Shown in pieces: positions 7,048-16,476 of a DNA stretch of 38,341 bases (position 1 is its first letter; each line of letters opens with the position of its first letter). The notes under the pieces are model-generated. The model was not told the origin of the DNA, did no database searches, and saw only the letters and a list, made by a program, of their open reading frames with translations. The stretch is from the NCBI GenBank assembly GCA_903944895.1, contig CAJATL010000205.1:1-38341 (forward strand). Reading direction: 5' to 3'. The translations under genes and the position numbers were made by a program. The DNA is from an uncultured Bacteroidota bacterium (GTDB taxonomy: Bacteria; Bacteroidota; Bacteroidia; Bacteroidales; 4484-276).

Positions 7048-10000
7048 TTGAGAAAAAAATTCACCTACATAGTTGCATTTCTTACGCTTGTTTCGATCCT
7101 CTATAACCTAGCAGGATTTACAAACCCACCCGGTAAATTACTACCGGGATTTTTACTATATGCCCCACCCACCGACAGCACCGATAACAGCGATACAACC
7201 TTGATTTTTCCCTTTCGGGATAACAGCGTCAATGCAATCGATCCGGTGACCAACTCGCCAATGTATCTCAAGAATCCATCCAACGTTCAAACAACTTCTG
7301 AATACGATCCCGAAAAGAATGAGTACACCATACAACAGAAAATCGGAAAATTCGATTATCGCTTGCCTTATTCGATGGATCGAGACGAGTACCTGAAATA
7401 CGACCTCGACAGATCAGTAAAAACCTACTGGAGCGAGCGCGCAAAAGCTTCGGGAGCCAAGGCCACCGGTGATGGAATTATTCCTCAGATTTTTGTTGGG
7501 GGCAGCGCCTTCGAAACCATTTTTGGTTCCAACACCATCGATATCCGTCCCCAAGGATCGGCCGAGATTACTTTCGGCATTTTATCAAACCGCCGCGACG
7601 ACCCCACGCTTAATGTGAGACAACGCAAAGTGACCAACTTCGATTTCCAGCAGAAAATCCAGATGAGCGTTTTGGCTAAAATCGGCGACAAAATCGAGTT
7701 TCAGGTAAACTATAATACCGAAGCTACTTTTGAATTCGAAAATAAACTCAACTTAAAATACGAAGGTAAGGAAGACGAAATTATTCAACTTATCGAAGCA
7801 GGAGATGTAACCCTTCCGTTAACCAGCACGCTCATTACCGGTAGTCAGGCGCTTTTTGGGATTAAGACAAAATTAAAATTCGGCCGCACCACGGTAACCG
7901 CCGTGTATTCCGAACAAAAAAGTGAAACCTCCAACATCACCGTACAGGGAGGTGCGCAAACAAACCGTTTTACGCTCAACTCCGATCAATACGAAGAAAA
8001 CAAACACTTCCTGCTGGCTCAGTATTTCAGGAATAGCTACGATGGCGCCCTGACCGAATTACCTATCATCAGTTCGAATGTAAATATTACCAAAATCGAG
8101 GTTTGGGTAACCAACATCGGTGCAGCGGTTACCGAAAACCGTAATATTGTCGCCTTTCAGGATCTTGGCGAAAACCAACCCTACAACAAAACCATTACCG
8201 GAAAACCAGGCGTTTTCCCTGATAATGAAGGATCGAACAACCTTTACGACAAACTTATGGCTGTCGAATCGCAGATTCGTGACATCGATAAAGTATCAGG
8301 TATTCTTACAGGACCAGGTTTTTATTTTACCCCGGGGATAGACGCTTTTAAAGTTGAAAGTGCCAGAAAACTAAATCCTAACGAGTTTTCGTTCAACAGC
8401 AAACTTGGTTTCATTTCGCTTTCGACAACCTTAAATTCCGACCAGGTACTGGCTGTGTCCTATCAATATAATGTTATCGGCGATACCACCATTTACCAGG
8501 TGGGTGAATTTTCGGACCAGGGAATCAATTCGCCGCTTACGCTGATGGTGAAATTGCTGAAAAGCACCACCTTAAGCACCAATGTTCCCATCTGGGACCT
8601 GATGATGAAAAACGTTTATGCCATCGGCGCTTACCAGGTACAAAAACAGGATTTTATCCTCAACATCCTTTATTCGGGTAACGAAAACGGCGTTCCTACC
8701 AGCTATCTTACCGAAGCCGGCGATGCAAGCGGGGTTCCGCTTATCAGGGTTTTAAACTTCGATAATCTCGACCAGCAACTCAACCCTCCTTATGATGGTA
8801 TTTTTGACTATATCGATATGGCGGCAACGCAGGGTGGTACTATTCAGGGGTCGAACGGCAGAGTTTATTTTACTTGTCTGGAACCTTTTGGAAGCTACCT
8901 CCGGACGAAAATCGGAAATCAGGAAATTGCCAACAAATTTGCGTACGATTCGCTGTACACCCTTACCAAAAACGGCGCACAGCAATATCCCGAAAAAAAC
9001 AAATTTATCCTCGAAGGATTTTACAAATCTTCCTCCGGATCTGAGATAGCGCTCAATGCGCTGAATGTGCCGCAGGGTTCGGTAAAAGTAACTGCCGGTG
9101 GTGCACCGTTGGTCGAAAATGTGGATTACACCGTTGACTACACCCTTGGACGGGTAAAGATTATGAACGAAGGGGTGCTTAACTCAGGAACCCCCATCAA
9201 TATCTCACTCGAAAGCCAGTCGTATTTTAATATCCAGACCAAACGGCTGATGGGGACCCACATCGAATATAAAGTAAACAAAGATTTTATTCTTGGCGGT
9301 ACAGTGCTAAACATGACCGAAAGGCCGCTTACCCAAAAAGTGAATTATGGCGATGAGCCAATCTCAAACACGATCTGGGGGATGAATTTTGCCTATCAGA
9401 CCGAATCAAGGTTTATCACCAAATTGGTCGACAAATTACCATTCATCAAAACCAATGAACCCTCAAAGGTGATCGTTGATGGAGAATTTGCCCATTTTAT
9501 TCCGGGCCATTCCAAAACTATCGGAGGCGTCGGAACAGCCTATATCGACAATTTCGAAGGCAGCAAATCAACCATCGACCTCAAAAATGTGAGCTTCTGG
9601 TACCTTGCCAGCACTCCACAGAAACAGACACAGCCTGGCTTTTTTCCTGAGGCTGCACTAAATACCGATCTTGCTTACGGCTTTAACAGGGCTAAACTTG
9701 CCTGGTATATTATCGACCCGCTGTTTTATGACGAAACCGGGAATTTACGTCCACCGAATATTGATCTTACCGAACTTTCCGATCACAGCGTGCGGCAGAT
9801 TCTCGAAACAGAAGTGTTTCCCAATAAAGAGGTTCCTAACGGTATTCCTACAAATATCCCGGTATTGAACCTTTCCTTTTATCCATCCGAACGTGGCCCC
9901 AACAATTATGATGTAAATGCGAGCAGCTTTTCTGCCGGTTTGAATGAAGACGGAACGCTGGCTAATCCGGAAAGTCGCTGGGGCGGGATCATGCGCAAAA

Positions 10001-13000
10001 TCGAATCGACAGATTTTGAAGCCACCAATGTTGAATATATCGAGTTTTGGATGATGGACCCATTTACCAAAGACGAAACCAATACCGGAGAATTGTATTT
10101 CAACCTGGGGGATATTTCGGAAGATATTTTACGCGATTCGCGCAAATCGTTCGAGCACGGGCTTCCTGCTTCTGAATTAGCCGAAAATGTTGATACAACG
10201 ATATGGGGGCGTGTTCCAACCCAACAGGCACTCGTCGATAACTTCAGCAACGAAGCCGGATCACGTGCTTTTCAGGATGTAGGTTATGATGGTTTGAGAG
10301 ATGAAGATGAACTTTCATTTTTCGATGCCGGATACCTGCAGGCAATAGCCGGTAAATATCCATCAACTTCAATTGCTTATCAGCAGGCACTGGCCGATCC
10401 TTCGTCGGATAATTACCACTACTTCCGGGGAGGTGATTTTGACCAGAATGATGCTTATAGCAGTATCCTTGAACGATACAAATACTATAACGGAACCGAC
10501 GGCAACTCTCCCACCGACGAACAAAATCCTGAAGCCTACCCTACTTCGGCAACCTCGATGCCAAATATCGAAGACATCAACAAGGATAATACCCTGAGTG
10601 AAAATGAACGTTATTTCCAATACCGCGTCGAACTCGACCGCAACAAAATGAGTGTGGGTGAGAATTTTATCACCGATGTTTTTCATGCTCAGGGAATTCG
10701 TTTGCCAAATGGCGAAGTTGGCGATGTAAACTGGTACCAGTTTAAAATACCCGTCCGCGACCCGCAAAAAATTATCGGCGGTATCCAGGATTTCCAGTCG
10801 ATACGGTTTATGAGAATGTTTATGAAAGGCTTCGAGCGCCCGATGATCCTTCGTTTTGCTACGCTGGAACTGGTCCGCGGCGAATGGAGAAGATATCGTT
10901 ACGATCTGCTCTCTCCGGGCGAATACGTTCCCAACGATGTCCAAAGCGGGACAGCTTTCGACATCCTCTCGGTTAATATCGAAGAAAACGGCCGCCGTCA
11001 ACCGGTACCTTATGTTATCCCTCCGGGTATTGAGCGCGAAATCAATATTGGAACAACAAATCTTCAGCAGCTTAACGAGCAATCGATGGTTTTGAGGGTT
11101 TGCGATCTGATCGACGGCGATGCCCGCGGCGCCTATAAAACTACCGATTTTGATTTCAGGGAATATGGCAAGTTGCAGATGTTTGTCCATGCCGAAAAAT
11201 TAATCGAAGATCAAATCATGAATGATGGCGACCTCACCATTTTTGTGAGGATTGGCTCCGACCTTATTCAAAACTATTACGAATATGAAATCCCGCTCAA
11301 ATTTACGCCCTGGTTTACTTCGCCAACCGACTTAAATGCAATCTGGCCCGAAGAAAACCGCTTCGACATTGATCTGGAAAGGCTTGTAAATTTCAAACAG
11401 GAGCGAAATATCGAGATGCGAAAACCCGGATCAGGTGTTTTTATGAATATGCCATATTACATCTACGACGGGCCAAATAAAGTCACTATTCTTGGAAGCC
11501 CCAGCATCAGCGATGTTAAGGCCATGATGATCGGTATCCGCAATCCTAAAAAGACCACCTTTAACAGCGATGATGACGGCGAAAGCAAATGCGCCGAAAT
11601 CTGGGTAAACGAACTCAGGCTGACCGACTTTAACAGCAAAAGCGGACTTGCCGCCACCGGACGCATCAAAACCGACCTGGCCGATCTTGGAAATGTTACC
11701 CTTTCGGGATTATACAGCACCCCGGGCTATGGAAGCATCGAGAAGAAAACCAACGAGCGTTCCAAAGAATTTACAAGGAACTTCGATATTTCGACAAATC
11801 TTGAACTCGGCAAATTCTTCCCCGAAAAATTTGGCATTCGTCTGCCCATGCACTTCGATTATTCCGAAGCCCGTCTCACCCCAAAATATAATCAACTCGA
11901 CCCCGATGTTATCCTTAAAGACGACCTCAAAAACTTTAATACCCAGGAGCAGGATTCGCTCAAGGCTTTGAATGAAAACTTCATCATGCGTAAAAACCTG
12001 AACTTCATCAATGTCAGGAAGGATAGGGTTGGCGCTTCGACAAAGAGTCATTTTTATGATATCGAAAACTGGGATTTCACCTATTCATACTCCGAGATTT
12101 ATTCGCGAAATGTTGATATCGAATACGAGTTGCATCGCACCTATCGGGGAGGCATCGGCTATAATTTCAACAATAACCCTAAAAACTACAAGCCTTTTAA
12201 TAATGTCAAATTCTTAAAAGGAAAAGCATTTGCACTGATCAGGGATTTCAACTTTTACCTGCTGCCAAAATTATTCTCTTTCCGCACCGACATGGATCGG
12301 GAATACAGCAAACGCGTGCTGCGGAACAAAAGCCAATACGACGTTATTATCGAACCTACCTATCTTAAAAAATGGGACTGGATGCGTAACTTCGACCTGA
12401 AATTTGACCTAACTACTTCGCTGAAGTTAGATTACACGGCTGATATTGTCTCCTACGTTGATGAACTTCCGGGTGGATTGGAAAAGGATGATCCAACCTA
12501 TGACCTGAAACAGGAACAGATAAAAAGCCAGTTGCTTTCGCTCGGAACAAAAAGTCAGTACAACCATAATCTTGCGATTAATTATACCATCCCCATCAAT
12601 AAAGTGCCATTGCTCGACTGGCTGAATGCTTCGGCACGTTACCAGACGAATTATAAATGGATGGCCTCTCCTATCTCTATTCAGGATCGTCTCGGAAACC
12701 AGATCGAAAACTCGAACAGCCTTCAGCTCAACGGAACTGCGAGCCTCGACAAGTTTTACAATTATTTCCCCTTCCTGAAAAAGGTTAACGAAAACAAAAA
12801 GGGCGGCGCACGAATGCCCGATCCAAAAGCAAAACAGAAACCAACAGCGGATGATAAAGCTGTTGCCGATACCACGAAAACAAAGCCAAAAACCAACTAC
12901 GCCAAAATTGTTGGGAACGGCGTGCTCAAATTGCTGATGAGTTTTAAACGGGCTTCTTTGTCCTACACCGAAGGAAACGGCATTTATATGCCGGGCTTTA

Positions 13001-14283
13001 AGCCACAGCCGGGTTTGGTAGGAAATAACTGGGGGCTTGATGCTCCGGGAATGGGTTTCGTTTTTGGTAGCCAGGAGGATATTCGTTACAAAGCCGTTCA
13101 AAACGGATGGCTAACCACGGATACGCTGCTCAACACGGCATATATGACAAAATTCAATCAGCAGCTAAGTTTCAGAGGGTCCATTGAGCCTATAGCCGAT
13201 TTTAAGATTGAGCTTACTGCCGATCGTACATACTCAGAAAACCATCAGGAATATTTCAAGTCGGATGCCAACGGTGATTTCAGCTCATTTTCGCCGGTCG
13301 ATCAGGGAAGTTTCAGCATGTCGATCATTACATGGAAAACTGCCTGGACAAAAGACAACGATAAAGACGAGAACCAGAATTTTGAGGATTTAAAAGAGAG
13401 TCGGTTACGGATAGCTCAACGTCTGGCCGAAAATAATCCGAATTTCAGCGGCAATATTGTCGATTCGACTGGCTTCCCCGAAGGATACGGACCAACCCAA
13501 CAAAATGTACTTCTCTTTTCGTTCCTCTCGGCCTATACCGGGAAAGATGCAGGGGTTTACTCGCTTAATGCCATGCCCAGTATTCCGCAGCTCAACTGGC
13601 GCATCACCTACAATGGGCTTTCAAAAATCCCGGCGCTTAAGAAGTACCTTCGCAGTGTAACCATCACCCATGGCTACCGAAGCACTTACAGTATCAATTC
13701 GTTCCAGTCGAATGTCCTCTATAAAGGTGCCGACGGGTACCCAACAGCCTATGATGGGAATAATAACTTTATTTCAGAACTTCAGATTTCACAGGTGAGC
13801 ATTATGGAGCAGTACAGTCCGCTCATCACTTTTGATATGACCTGGATAAATAGCCTGATGACGAAATTTGAGATCAAGAAAACCCGTAATCTTTCGATGA
13901 GTTTTGCAAATAACCAGCTTACCGAAGTTACCAGCAACGAATTTGTAATCGGCACCGGCTACCGGATTAAAGATGTAAAATTCGGGATTCGCTCGGTAAG
14001 TACAGGCTCACTTTCAAATGTTAAAAGCGACCTGAACCTGCGCGGTGATTTCTCGATACGGAAAAACAAAACCGTACTTCGCCGGATTGATGAAGATGTA
14101 AACCAGGTTTCCACCGGACAGCAGGTTTTATCTATCAACCTTTCGGCGGATTACATGGTAAATTCCCGTTTGAATATCCGTGTTTTCTTCGACAAGGTGA
14201 TCAACGATCCGTATGTTTCCTCGCAATTCCACAACTCCACCACCAATGGCGGCATCAGCCTGAAGTTTACGCTGGCGCAGTAA
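7048..14283 (+). CDS. sprA: Type IX secretion outer-membrane translocon SprA (Sov)
   Basis: SprA forms the very large 36-strand outer-membrane pore of the type IX secretion system, which exports sorting-domain proteins and, in gliders, motility adhesins. The 2411 residues match SprA of Flavobacterium (about 2400). Residues 2-25 are a signal peptide (RKKFTYIVAFLTLVSILYNLAG). The body has typical family stretches: an FDYRLPYSMDRDEYL region near residue 100, plug-like segments, and many alternating beta strands up to the C-terminal aromatic-poor strand GGISLKFTLAQ. A basic, low-complexity loop (KPKAKQK type, near residue 1930) is probably surface or periplasmic. Start: the TTG at 7048 is the only sensible start after the in-frame stop at 7030-7032, and it places the signal peptide correctly. 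Likely co-transcribed with ruvA. Other secretion genes (porU, gldKLMN) are not in view. Confidence 0.95.
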   Translation: MRKKFTYIVAFLTLVSILYNLAGFTNPPGKLLPGFLLYAPPTDSTDNSDTTLIFPFRDNSVNAIDPVTNSPMYLKNPSNVQTTSEYDPEKNEYTIQQKIGKFDYRLPYSMDRDEYLKYDLDRSVKTYWSERAKASGAKATGDGIIPQIFVGGSAFETIFGSNTIDIRPQGSAEITFGILSNRRDDPTLNVRQRKVTNFDFQQKIQMSVLAKIGDKIEFQVNYNTEATFEFENKLNLKYEGKEDEIIQLIEAGDVTLPLTSTLITGSQALFGIKTKLKFGRTTVTAVYSEQKSETSNITVQGGAQTNRFTLNSDQYEENKHFLLAQYFRNSYDGALTELPIISSNVNITKIEVWVTNIGAAVTENRNIVAFQDLGENQPYNKTITGKPGVFPDNEGSNNLYDKLMAVESQIRDIDKVSGILTGPGFYFTPGIDAFKVESARKLNPNEFSFNSKLGFISLSTTLNSDQVLAVSYQYNVIGDTTIYQVGEFSDQGINSPLTLMVKLLKSTTLSTNVPIWDLMMKNVYAIGAYQVQKQDFILNILYSGNENGVPTSYLTEAGDASGVPLIRVLNFDNLDQQLNPPYDGIFDYIDMAATQGGTIQGSNGRVYFTCLEPFGSYLRTKIGNQEIANKFAYDSLYTLTKNGAQQYPEKNKFILEGFYKSSSGSEIALNALNVPQGSVKVTAGGAPLVENVDYTVDYTLGRVKIMNEGVLNSGTPINISLESQSYFNIQTKRLMGTHIEYKVNKDFILGGTVLNMTERPLTQKVNYGDEPISNTIWGMNFAYQTESRFITKLVDKLPFIKTNEPSKVIVDGEFAHFIPGHSKTIGGVGTAYIDNFEGSKSTIDLKNVSFWYLASTPQKQTQPGFFPEAALNTDLAYGFNRAKLAWYIIDPLFYDETGNLRPPNIDLTELSDHSVRQILETEVFPNKEVPNGIPTNIPVLNLSFYPSERGPNNYDVNASSFSAGLNEDGTLANPESRWGGIMRKIESTDFEATNVEYIEFWMMDPFTKDETNTGELYFNLGDISEDILRDSRKSFEHGLPASELAENVDTTIWGRVPTQQALVDNFSNEAGSRAFQDVGYDGLRDEDELSFFDAGYLQAIAGKYPSTSIAYQQALADPSSDNYHYFRGGDFDQNDAYSSILERYKYYNGTDGNSPTDEQNPEAYPTSATSMPNIEDINKDNTLSENERYFQYRVELDRNKMSVGENFITDVFHAQGIRLPNGEVGDVNWYQFKIPVRDPQKIIGGIQDFQSIRFMRMFMKGFERPMILRFATLELVRGEWRRYRYDLLSPGEYVPNDVQSGTAFDILSVNIEENGRRQPVPYVIPPGIEREINIGTTNLQQLNEQSMVLRVCDLIDGDARGAYKTTDFDFREYGKLQMFVHAEKLIEDQIMNDGDLTIFVRIGSDLIQNYYEYEIPLKFTPWFTSPTDLNAIWPEENRFDIDLERLVNFKQERNIEMRKPGSGVFMNMPYYIYDGPNKVTILGSPSISDVKAMMIGIRNPKKTTFNSDDDGESKCAEIWVNELRLTDFNSKSGLAATGRIKTDLADLGNVTLSGLYSTPGYGSIEKKTNERSKEFTRNFDISTNLELGKFFPEKFGIRLPMHFDYSEARLTPKYNQLDPDVILKDDLKNFNTQEQDSLKALNENFIMRKNLNFINVRKDRVGASTKSHFYDIENWDFTYSYSEIYSRNVDIEYELHRTYRGGIGYNFNNNPKNYKPFNNVKFLKGKAFALIRDFNFYLLPKLFSFRTDMDREYSKRVLRNKSQYDVIIEPTYLKKWDWMRNFDLKFDLTTSLKLDYTADIVSYVDELPGGLEKDDPTYDLKQEQIKSQLLSLGTKSQYNHNLAINYTIPINKVPLLDWLNASARYQTNYKWMASPISIQDRLGNQIENSNSLQLNGTASLDKFYNYFPFLKKVNENKKGGARMPDPKAKQKPTADDKAVADTTKTKPKTNYAKIVGNGVLKLLMSFKRASLSYTEGNGIYMPGFKPQPGLVGNNWGLDAPGMGFVFGSQEDIRYKAVQNGWLTTDTLLNTAYMTKFNQQLSFRGSIEPIADFKIELTADRTYSENHQEYFKSDANGDFSSFSPVDQGSFSMSIITWKTAWTKDNDKDENQNFEDLKESRLRIAQRLAENNPNFSGNIVDSTGFPEGYGPTQQNVLLFSFLSAYTGKDAGVYSLNAMPSIPQLNWRITYNGLSKIPALKKYLRSVTITHGYRSTYSINSFQSNVLYKGADGYPTAYDGNNNFISELQISQVSIMEQYSPLITFDMTWINSLMTKFEIKKTRNLSMSFANNQLTEVTSNEFVIGTGYRIKDVKFGIRSVSTGSLSNVKSDLNLRGDFSIRKNKTVLRRIDEDVNQVSTGQQVLSINLSADYMVNSRLNIRVFFDKVINDPYVSSQFHNSTTNGGISLKFTLAQ

Positions 14284-14299
14284 GACTTGGAGAGGAAGA

Positions 14300-14357
14300 G
14301 AAGAGGAGAAAGGGAGATTGGAAGATTGGAAGGTTGGAAAATTGGAAGATGGGGAGA
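14300..14357 (+). repeat. Purine-rich tandem octamer repeat after sprA
   Basis: About five copies of an 8-nt unit close to AAGATTGG follow a GAGGAAGAG-rich lead-in, between the sprA stop and the convergent kdpE remnant. Runs of this kind are common in Bacteroidota intergenic DNA. No hairpin terminator for sprA is obvious. Confidence 0.6.
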
Positions 14358-14390
14358 TGAAGCGAAAAACAAATTCCAGAGACAATTTTT

Positions 14391-15020
14391 TTATTCCATC
14401 GCTTTTGCACAAAACCTGTAACCAATTCCTGATTCGGTTGAAATAAAGCGCGGGTCGTTGGGATTTGTCTCGATTTTCTTCCGCAACTGCCCGATAAATA
14501 CCCTTAAATACTGCGATTGCTCCGTGTAACCTGGCCCCCAGATTTGCCTCAGGATAAACTGATGAGTTAAAACCTTTCCTTCATTCTTAGCAAGCAAAGT
14601 TAATAATGCGTACTCGGTAGAAGTAAGTTTTAGCGGTTCATTATTGAGTTTTACGGTGTGGCTTGTCAGGTCAATGGCAAGGTTGTCGAATTCGAGAATC
14701 TGGAGCTGGGCGGTGTTTTGTGTCTGGCGCAAAGCTGTCCTGATTCGCGCCAGGAGTTCGCCTGTTCTGAAGGGCTTTGTAAGATAATCGTTGGCACCGT
14801 TATCCAGCGCTTTGACGATGTCTTCCTCGCTGCTCCGTACCGAAAGAATAATGATTGCCCCAAGAAACCACTCCCGGAGTTTTTTCAAAACCTGCTGCCC
14901 GTCTTCATCAGGCAAACCCAAATCCAGAATAATTAAATCGGGAGGGTGCATCACTGCCATCGTGATGCCTTCTTTGGCTGTTGCCGCCAGAATGGTATCA
15001 TATTCTGCCAACCGGCGCAA
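14391..15020 (-). pseudogene. kdpE: kdpE 3' part: response regulator cut off at codon 29
   Basis: An OmpR/PhoB-type response regulator close to KdpE (potassium-starvation regulator). Visible are the phospho-acceptor loop LIILDLGLPDEDG, the KPF switch lysine, and a C-terminal winged helix with LTSTEYALLTLLA and ESGIGYRF. What is missing is the front: beta-1 with the acidic pair IDDE is absent. That missing piece lies on the opposite strand at 15108-15194. Joined at their shared tyrosine, the two give about 231 residues, normal for KdpE (225-230). The frame opens after a TGA and can only start at a TTG (15020), whose first six codons are not KdpE-like but the reverse strand of kdpD. A protein made from this would lack the acidic pocket, so I call it broken. 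Confidence 0.85.
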
Positions 15021-15124
15021 AATTCACGCTTGATATTCCAACAGAAGCACTGCCTTTAAATATAGATTTTGAGTCAGCTGACCTCACAAATAAACAAATC
15101 AATGATCATGAACCCAAAAACTAA
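15005..15124 (+). pseudogene. kdpD: kdpD 3' fragment (sensor kinase C-terminal tail)
   Basis: Thirty-nine in-frame codons ending in TAA read LPTGAKFTLDIPTEALP and on to a polar tail. The PTGAKFTLDIP stretch is the last beta strand of a histidine-kinase ATPase domain, as at the end of KdpD. The stop overlaps the kdpE start by 17 nt in another frame, the translationally coupled arrangement expected for kdpD-kdpE. Everything upstream of the ATPase end is missing; to the left the sequence switches abruptly into kdpE in reverse orientation. Confidence 0.7.
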
Positions 15125-15221
15125 CATCCTGGTCATTGACGATGAAATCCAGATTCGCAAACTGCTCGAAATCATTTTAAGCACCAACGATTATAGCCGA
15201 GCAATAAAGCTGCAAGAATAA
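15108..15221 (+). pseudogene. kdpE: kdpE 5' part: first 29 codons, inverted
   Basis: ATG at 15108 starts MNPKTNILVIDDEIQIRKLL and runs to STNDY (codon 29, ending at 15194), the beta-1/alpha-1 segment missing from the minus-strand fragment at 14391-15020. After codon 29 it passes into unrelated sequence (the reverse of kdpF) and stops at TAA 15219-15221. The aspartate pair IDDE for Mg binding is intact here. Two further in-frame starts lie at 15102 and 15105. Confidence 0.85.
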
Positions 15222-15237
15222 AAGCTGTTGTCATCAT
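15172..15237 (-). pseudogene. kdpF: kdpF 5' fragment
   Basis: On the minus strand ATG-ATG at 15237/15234 starts MMTTAFILAALLLGY, a hydrophobic N-terminus like that of KdpF, the ~26-residue single-span subunit at the head of kdpFABC operons. After codon 15 the frame enters reversed kdpE sequence and stops at 15172-15174. KdpF is tiny and poorly conserved. The call rests on the hydrophobic start together with the adjacent kdpD/kdpE pieces and an upstream promoter. Confidence 0.55.
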
Positions 15238-15262
15238 AATTTTTGTATTAAAATTCAGGATA

Positions 15263-15297
15263 CAAAATTATGCTGAAGGTTATAAGGGAAAAATCAA
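15263..15297 (-). promoter_or_regulatory. Predicted promoter of the lost kdp operon
   Basis: On the minus strand TAATTTTG (15263-15270) fits TAnnTTTG. A TTG at 15295-15297 lies 24 nt upstream, slightly longer than usual. It sits 26 nt before the kdpF start codon. If active, it now transcribes only the scrambled remnant. The rest of 15238-15430 shows no gene. Confidence 0.4.
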
Positions 15298-15430
15298 GAG
15301 TGGTGGCCGGGGTGTAAGGATTTTATAAAGAAAGAAGGAACCTTTTAGATTTGTCAGACACAAATTTAAAGAAAGCCAGGCTACAAAATAGTTGCAGGAA
15401 CAAGCACTGTCCAGTTCAGGACATTAACTA

Positions 15431-15655
15431 TCATGCAAATTTAACCGATTCCAATTCAATCTTTTCGATGTCGCTGGCTTTGATATTTTCGGTTGGTTCC
15501 ATGATGAGTAATTCTGAATTAAGTACCTTGTGCTTATGCAATATTTTTCCGCTTTTCAAAATTACTTTAACAATCTGGTAGCCCATTCCGCTTTCGGGTA
15601 AATTGACCAGTATTTTTATAAAACTTTCTGGTAATTTTAATGTTTGATTTTGCAT
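15431..15655 (-). CDS. Small protein of unknown family, paralogue of the upstream 218-residue protein
   Basis: 74 residues, no signal peptide or membrane span. It shares with the N-terminus of the upstream protein the pattern PE(S/T)GMGYQ(I/V), then IKxG or ILKSG, then VLNSE, over about 45 residues. So the two are paralogues and the small one corresponds to a single copy of that domain. It starts 12 nt after the upstream gene's stop and is probably co-transcribed. I do not recognise the family. The ATG at 15655 (MQNQTLKLPESF) is the natural start. Confidence 0.65.
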   Translation of the reverse strand: MQNQTLKLPESFIKILVNLPESGMGYQIVKVILKSGKILHKHKVLNSELLIMEPTENIKASDIEKIELESVKFA

Positions 15656-15667
15656 AAATGTATAGAT

Positions 15668-16324
15668 TTAATAAGGTGTTTGTTTGAGAAATGTATTTAT
15701 TGCTGTCCCTTTGGCGAAGAAGGCTTCTTTCCCTCCGCCTTGTTTTCCATAAGCAGGTTGCACAATTCCTTTTTGTAATGTGTCGGTTTTCACAGGCTTG
15801 AAATGAAAAGCAGATATGATTTCATTGTTTGTAGGGAGTGCATAACGTTGAATGGGGTCGCATTCCATAAATTTACATGTTACATAATCATCCTCTGTAG
15901 TTGTGTAGCTGCCCGGGCGTAAACACTTGTTTATTTTGTCAACTCTTTTCTCCTCTTCAAAAGCTGAAAGGCGCACAAAGACTTCCTTTCCATCCGCATT
16001 TTCAACAGGGTTTTCTGTAGCCCCTTTTTCGTTTTTGGGTTCGTTGACATTATAGCGGACTTGCCTTTCACTTAAAACCCAAATTTGGCTAAATGTAATG
16101 AGTCTGGCATTTGTTTTAACAGAAAAAATTCCATTGTCAAATACTTCACTGACATTTTCGGTTAAATGGCCATCCATTTCAATTACTATTTCGGAATTGA
16201 GAACGAGATATTCTTCCCGAACATAACTTCCTGTTTTGATTGCTTCAATAACTTGATAACCCATTCCTGTCTCGGGTTCACTTATCAGAAAGTCCTCTTG
16301 TGCTTTGCTAAGCCTGTAAAACAT
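15668..16324 (-). CDS. Unknown protein: GMGYQ/VLNSE domain plus GGG-motif C-terminus
   Basis: 218 residues without an obvious signal peptide. Residues about 15-60 carry EPETGMGYQV, then VLNSEIVIE, a module shared with the 74-residue protein immediately downstream. The middle is charged (NEPKNEKGATENP). The C-terminal 30 residues contain AYGKQGGGKEAFFAKGTA, a glycine-rich motif followed by aromatics. No function can be assigned. Its -7 promoter element lies 23 nt upstream. It follows the convergent wreck of kdp and may be part of a small acquired unit, but its base composition is not clearly different from its neighbours. Confidence 0.7.
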   Translation of the reverse strand: MFYRLSKAQEDFLISEPETGMGYQVIEAIKTGSYVREEYLVLNSEIVIEMDGHLTENVSEVFDNGIFSVKTNARLITFSQIWVLSERQVRYNVNEPKNEKGATENPVENADGKEVFVRLSAFEEEKRVDKINKCLRPGSYTTTEDDYVTCKFMECDPIQRYALPTNNEIISAFHFKPVKTDTLQKGIVQPAYGKQGGGKEAFFAKGTAINTFLKQTPY

Positions 16325-16346
16325 TTTTTTGTTTGATTAATTGGTG

Positions 16347-16381
16347 CAAATTTACAGATTATTTTGTTGTTCCTATTTCAA
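16347..16381 (-). promoter_or_regulatory. Predicted promoter of the unknown paralogue pair
   Basis: On the minus strand TAAATTTG (16347-16354) matches TAnnTTTG, with TTG (16379-16381) 24 nt upstream. The ATG of the 218-residue protein follows 23 nt downstream. An 8-bp inverted repeat (TTGTTGTT / AACAACAA, 16364-16371 and 16387-16394) flanks the -33 area. Confidence 0.45.
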
Positions 16382-16476
16382 TCCAAAACAACAATATTGG
16401 ATAATACGCATATTGAATTATTGTATTTCAAAATATCACTCCTGCTTTTAATCCTGCTGCGCTCAGGTCGCTTAGT

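Noticed and set aside
10369-11190. 273-codon open frame on the minus strand inside sprA
   Set aside because: Antisense to strongly conserved SprA coding sequence, with no family features; explained by codon bias of the real gene.
12427-13101. 224-codon minus-strand frame inside sprA
   Set aside because: Same reason: a mirror of the true coding strand.
14391-15020. Intact stand-alone response regulator with TTG start
   Set aside because: It lacks the first beta strand and acidic pair, and its first codons are reversed kdpD sequence.
15005-15194. Phase-variable invertible switch in kdpE
   Set aside because: No inverted repeats were found at the two ends and no invertase is nearby, and kdpABC and most of kdpD are missing too, so a programmed switch is not supported.
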